Origin: Dysgonomonas gadei ATCC BAA-286
GTDB taxonomy: Bacteria; Bacteroidota; Bacteroidia; Bacteroidales; Dysgonomonadaceae
Direction of reading: 5' to 3'
DNA length: 64,000 nucleotides
Assembly (NCBI RefSeq): GCF_000213555.1
Contig: NZ_GL891985.1
Location: 182,618 to 246,617, forward strand
The notes under the pieces are model-generated. The model made no database searches. It saw nothing but the letters and a program-made list of their open reading frames with translations, and was not told the origin of the DNA. A program made the position numbers and the translations under genes. Positions 60,708-64,000 of the stretch are shown here, in pieces; positions within the stretch are counted from its first letter, which is position 1, and each line of letters starts with the position of its first letter.

Positions 60708-61409
60708 TCAGAATTTATATCCTAAAGTGACATAAGCATTCCTGTTTTTCACTTTTCCATCTCCTCGTGATATATCATATAATCCAAAGTCATACTTAAA
60801 GGAGATATTCACATGTTCATACTCTACTCCCAGGCCAATACCAATACCCCAGTCAAATTCACGGAAATGCGTATCGCTGAAGGTCTCTTCTCCCCTTCTC
60901 CAACCGTCAATCATTTTTATATAATCATTTAAGCCCATCGAGATAGTTCCTTCCGGTGTTTTTAAAACAACTTCGTCTCCGAGTTCTGTTTGTCCGCCAA
61001 TTCCATAGGCTATATAAGGGCCTCCTTGTACCATCAGTCTTGTTTTTTGGGATAAGTCAAACTTATACCCTACATGCACCGGTACCTGAAGATAATTAGC
61101 CGCCACAGTCGATTTTTTAATACTTAAACTCGTGCCTGCGTTTTCATCTTTATTCAGGAGATCGTATTTAGTTCCCTTGTTTACAAATTCGATAGCAGAA
61201 GAAAGGTACAGGTCGCGATTCAGAAAATAGTCAAATGTTAGCCCACCCGTAAATGAATGTTTTATTTTAGTATCGTAAGAATACTCACTAAGATCGGAAA
61301 AAGCGAATCCGGCTTTGACTCCGAATAAGAATTTTTTCTCTTGGGCGTTAGCAGACAAGCCAACAATCAAAAATATTGAAGCTAAGGTAATTTTGATAAT
61401 TTGTCTCAT
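60708..61409 (-). CDS. Outer-membrane beta-barrel protein (porin-like)
   Basis: 233 aa. Signal peptide (about 1-22), then alternating beta strands of the OMP_b-brl_2 type: FLFGVKAGFAFSDL, LTFDYFLNRDLYLSSAIEFVNKG, YLQVPVHVGYKFDLS, QGGPYIAYGIGGQ and a C-terminal NAYVTLGYKF. Small eight-strand-like barrel, function not assigned. Tandem with another barrel gene but with its own upstream terminator between them. Confidence 0.87.
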   Translation of the reverse strand: MRQIIKITLASIFLIVGLSANAQEKKFLFGVKAGFAFSDLSEYSYDTKIKHSFTGGLTFDYFLNRDLYLSSAIEFVNKGTKYDLLNKDENAGTSLSIKKSTVAANYLQVPVHVGYKFDLSQKTRLMVQGGPYIAYGIGGQTELGDEVVLKTPEGTISMGLNDYIKMIDGWRRGEETFSDTHFREFDWGIGIGLGVEYEHVNISFKYDFGLYDISRGDGKVKNRNAYVTLGYKF

Positions 61410-61527
61410 AAAAATGTTTTGGTTAAGATGATGTAGTTTATATTAAGCTGCTTAGAGAAGACAAAGATATATAAATTATTTGTACCCATATACATATAAA
61501 ACAATTTTTATAATTTCAGAAAATAAA

Positions 61528-61556
61528 AAAGCCCGGAAATTCCGGGCCTCTTTATA
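61528..61556 (-). terminator. Terminator of the 61.6-kb barrel gene
   Basis: GCCCGGAA (61531-61538) pairs with TTCCGGGC (61540-61547); on the minus strand a run of six T follows. The stem core is the same as the thrC terminator 860 bp away. Confidence 0.88.
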
Positions 61557-61573
61557 TAGTTTCAGAGTGTTTC

Positions 61574-62200
61574 TTAGAATAAGAATTTGACACCGATAGT
61601 CAAATCACCTATTTCGGTTCCATGTGTATCGCCATTGAATCTGAAAGAATTGCTGCTATCACCGCCTTTAGGCTTAGAGCTATTGTAACGGGCGCTCAAT
61701 ACAGTGAAAGATGTTTCTACCGAGATCCAATCGTTGATTATATAATCGAAACCAGGAGCTAATGCTACAGCTATGTTAGTGTCGTTTACTTTCAGTTTGG
61801 TATCTCCGCTTCCATATTCAGTACTTCCGAAAGAAACAGGAAGGGCTGCTTGTCCGAAGAAATAGAGTCCGCCACTGATGTTCCAGTATTTTCTGGCAAA
61901 AGGCATGATGGCGATATCTGTAGTTTTCTCAGTTTGTACGCCGGCTATTTTTACTTTTCCCGATTCGAATCCTAAAGCTGCACCTACAGCTACGGAAGGA
62001 GAAATAAAAGTTCCGACAAGAGGAGCTACAGCGAAGTCATTAACTTTTCTTTCAACAATTTGATCGGAAGAAGTTGTATACGACTTATCGCTTCCGAAGC
62101 CTACCTGACCTCCGACAAACCAAGTTCCTTTAAGACCATCTTGTGCATTTGCAAACAGGCATGACAATGCCAAAGCGCTGACTAGTAATATTTTTTTCAT
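61574..62200 (-). CDS. Outer-membrane beta-barrel protein (OmpW/porin-like)
   Basis: 208 aa. Signal peptide MKKILLVSALALSCLFANAQ, then strands GTWFVGGQVGFGSD, FAVAPLVGTFISPSVAVGAALGFESG, MPFARKYWNISGGLYFFGQAALPVSFG and ending LTIGVKFLF. This pattern is common for small barrel proteins in Bacteroidetes. A TATATTTG -7 box is at 62252-62245 on the minus strand. Function unknown. Confidence 0.87.
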   Translation of the reverse strand: MKKILLVSALALSCLFANAQDGLKGTWFVGGQVGFGSDKSYTTSSDQIVERKVNDFAVAPLVGTFISPSVAVGAALGFESGKVKIAGVQTEKTTDIAIMPFARKYWNISGGLYFFGQAALPVSFGSTEYGSGDTKLKVNDTNIAVALAPGFDYIINDWISVETSFTVLSARYNSSKPKGGDSSNSFRFNGDTHGTEIGDLTIGVKFLF

Positions 62201-62450
62201 TATTTTCTAATTAATGTGATCGTTTTTAAGTCTGTTTGACGGTGCAAATATATATGTATATTTTTTAATTTTAAAACTTATTATGAAAAATTCTGCAGTA
62301 TATCACACATCTGCTTTGTTTACAATAAGATAGATCAGGAGGAAAATAATTGCATGAAAGAGGAAAAAATAATCATAAAGAAAGTTTAATGGCCTGTATT
62401 CTGATAGTTTAGTATCATCCATTATATTCGTCAAATGATAAATTTATATA
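62201..62450. promoter_or_regulatory. Spacer with barrel-gene promoter element
   Basis: TATATTTG (minus, 62252-62245) is an exact -7 box 45 nt before the barrel gene; no TTTG at the usual distance. The rest of the spacer up to the purF-like terminator is AT-rich without genes or repeats. Confidence 0.4.
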
Positions 62451-62494
62451 AAAGACCGGGGCTAAAGGTTATAAACTCTTCAATCCCGGTCTTT
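62451..62494 (-). terminator. Probable terminator of the purF-like gene
   Basis: AAAGACCGGG (62451-62460) pairs with CCCGGTCTTT (62485-62494); 10 bp with a 24-nt loop. The minus-strand tail is only TATATAAATT, so the U-tract is weak. Confidence 0.65.
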
Positions 62495-62516
62495 GTAAAA
62501 TATCGTCTTATAAAAG

Positions 62517-64000
62517 TCAATACGACCTTTTGTCTATTCCTTCTATATAGTTCAGGAATGCTGTATTCACCATCCTGTTGCCACCCGGAGTGGGGTAATT
62601 TCCCGAAAAATACCAATCCCCCTTGTGATTCGGGCTAGCCTTGTGAAGATCTTCAATGGTCTGGAACACAATTTCTATCTTAGCCTGTGTTCCCTTTGGC
62701 GTAAGCATTTCGGCCATTTTGGTCGATATTTCCTCATTAGAGAATGGCGCGTAAATTTCTTTTACATAATTCACTATCTCTTCTTTCGGCTTGTTCTTTT
62801 GCGCAAGAGATTTACGGTATACATCGTCTATAACCGATTGCATTCCTCTCTCTTTCAGTAATTCGATAGCAGCTCTGAATGCTGCGAATTCACTCATACG
62901 CGACATATCTATACCATAGCAGTCCGGATACCGGATCTGTGGAGATGAGGATACGATAACTATCTTTTTAGGGTGCAGGCGGTCGAGTATTTTTATGATA
63001 CTTTGTTTGAGGGTTGTTCCCCGCACTATACTATCATCTATCACTACCAGGTTATCTTCATATGGGCGGACCGAATCGTATGTTATATCATAGACGTGTG
63101 CCGCCAGATCATCGCGGCTGCCGTCCTGTGCGATAAAAGTCCGTAACTTGATGTCTTTGATAACGACCTTTTCGGTACGCACCCGCATAGATAATATCCT
63201 TTGCAGTTCTTCTTCGGAAATGGATGAACCTTTCTCTGTAATTTTCTTTAGCTTTACATCATTCATATGCTTGTTAAGAGCCTCTGTCATTCCGAAAAAT
63301 GCAACTTCAGCCGTATTGGGTATGAATGAGAACACCGTATGTTGTATATCGTTATCTATCGCTTTCAGGATAGGTGGCAGAAGTAGCTTTCCCAGATCTT
63401 TGCGTTCGTTGTATATATCGGCATCCGAACCCCGGGAAAAATAAATCCGTTCGAACGAACAAGGAGATACATTTCGTGGTTCCTGTATTTGTGAAAACAA
63501 TACCTGCCCACTCTTTTTAACTATGATCGCCTGTCCCGGGTCAAGTTCTTTTACCTCGGCCACATCGAGATTAAGCGCCGTCTGAATTACGGGACGCTCC
63601 GATGCTACCACTACAATCTCATCATCATGGTAGTAGAAAGCCGGACGTATACCGGAAGGGTCTCTGTATACAAATCCGTCGCCACAACCGATAATTCCGC
63701 CGATGGTATATCCTCCGTCCCAGTTTTCACTGGCTTTGTTGAGCATGAAATGTATATCGAGATTCTTTTCTATCAGGTCGTTCAGGTCTTCTCCTTTTAC
63801 TTTGCGGTCTTTACCGAATTTGTCATATTGGAACTGCACTTCCCTGTCGAGATGATGCCCCAGAGATTCGAGAAGAACGAAGGTGTCGGCGTAATCACGC
63901 GGGTGTTGCCCTTCAGCTACCAGCGCTTCGAACAGCTCATCAACATTGGTCATATTGAAGTTTCCCGCTAGCGCAAGGTTCCTCGACCGCCAGTTGCTGC
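62517..64000 (-). CDS. Amidophosphoribosyltransferase-like protein (5' end outside window)
   Basis: Class II glutamine amidotransferase fused to a phosphoribosyltransferase domain, as in PurF, first step of purine synthesis. The frame is open to the window edge, and the residues before Met at 63953 (SNWRSRNLALAGNFNM) match the PurF-type GNL/N loop, so the N-terminal glutaminase with its catalytic Cys is cut off. Visible parts: NWDGGYTIGGIIGCGDGFVYRDPSGIRP, SERPVIQTAL, the PRPP loop VVIDDSIVRGTTLKQSI and SSPQIRYPDCYGIDM. It is longer than E. coli PurF at the C-terminus; Bacteroidetes commonly carry such a second PurF-like copy. Whether this is the main PurF is uncertain. Confidence 0.88.
   Translation of the reverse strand, partial: SNWRSRNLALAGNFNMTNVDELFEALVAEGQHPRDYADTFVLLESLGHHLDREVQFQYDKFGKDRKVKGEDLNDLIEKNLDIHFMLNKASENWDGGYTIGGIIGCGDGFVYRDPSGIRPAFYYHDDEIVVVASERPVIQTALNLDVAEVKELDPGQAIIVKKSGQVLFSQIQEPRNVSPCSFERIYFSRGSDADIYNERKDLGKLLLPPILKAIDNDIQHTVFSFIPNTAEVAFFGMTEALNKHMNDVKLKKITEKGSSISEEELQRILSMRVRTEKVVIKDIKLRTFIAQDGSRDDLAAHVYDITYDSVRPYEDNLVVIDDSIVRGTTLKQSIIKILDRLHPKKIVIVSSSPQIRYPDCYGIDMSRMSEFAAFRAAIELLKERGMQSVIDDVYRKSLAQKNKPKEEIVNYVKEIYAPFSNEEISTKMAEMLTPKGTQAKIEIVFQTIEDLHKASPNHKGDWYFSGNYPTPGGNRMVNTAFLNYIEGIDKRSY

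Overview
The window is a chromosomal segment from a member of the Bacteroidetes, most likely order Bacteroidales and plausibly Dysgonomonas-like (the genus is an inference). The evidence is: one uninterrupted str-S10-spc-alpha ribosomal supercluster without tuf or adk; several promoters close to the Bacteroidetes consensus (TTTG, about 20 nt, TANNTTTG); few Shine-Dalgarno sequences; a CarboxypepD_reg-type TonB-dependent receptor; and phylum-typical domains of unknown function (DUF3667, DUF6132, DUF6249). No tRNA, rRNA, CRISPR array, transposase or prophage was seen.

Layout. 1-3.1 kb: pbpC (penicillin-binding protein 1C) on the plus strand. 3.1-21.5 kb: 33 co-oriented minus-strand genes running rpsL, rpsG, fusA, rpsJ ... 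secY, map, infA, rpmJ, rpsM, rpsK, rpsD, rpoA, rplQ. The cluster starts at a good consensus promoter near 21.6 kb and ends at a strong terminator near 3.08 kb. 21.8-29.5 kb: a FadL-like porin, a Mef-like MFS exporter with a short leader ORF, an alpha/beta hydrolase, a flavodoxin-fold quinone reductase, NAD synthetase and a repeat-filled spacer. 29.5-34 kb: marC, then a minus-strand redox/sulfur operon (MarR regulator, four-domain CoA-disulfide-reductase/rhodanese/TusA/DsrE protein, DUF6132 protein, small lipoprotein, thioredoxin lipoprotein). 34-40.8 kb: Dabb lipoprotein, C1 peptidase, 7TM-HD phosphohydrolase, Kdo transferase (waaA) and gltX. 41-43.4 kb: a CPBP protease and an ECF sigma operon. 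43.4-50.3 kb: a Lys/Ala-rich secreted protein, a divergent tryptophanase/tyrosine phenol-lyase homologue, an aldo-keto reductase, a TonB-type receptor and a DUF3667 protein. 50.6-58.6 kb: glyS with an FKBP lipoprotein, diadenylate cyclase, two GNAT-fold enzymes, a pseudo-receiver LuxR regulator with a hemerythrin protein, and a flippase. 58.6-59.3 kb: a large GC-rich nested inverted-repeat element. 59.3-64 kb: thrC, two outer-membrane beta-barrels and a purF-like amidotransferase cut by the window edge.

How the genes work together. The first third is the core translation and secretion machinery, with the RNA polymerase alpha subunit. The rest is housekeeping (NAD synthesis, aminoacylation, threonine, purine and lipopolysaccharide synthesis) mixed with envelope and stress functions. 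The window encodes both a c-di-AMP synthase and a c-di-AMP-type phosphodiesterase.

The most interesting signals are: a candidate H-type pseudoknot directly upstream of rpsD, where an S4 autoregulatory site would make sense; the roughly 620-bp nested inverted-repeat element at 58.6-59.3 kb; a leader ORF with mutually exclusive hairpins in front of the Mef-like exporter; the multidomain persulfide-type operon; a receiver without a phospho-acceptor paired with a hemerythrin protein; and a tryptophanase homologue missing a cofactor-contacting arginine. All assignments come from reading the sequence; no database search was run.
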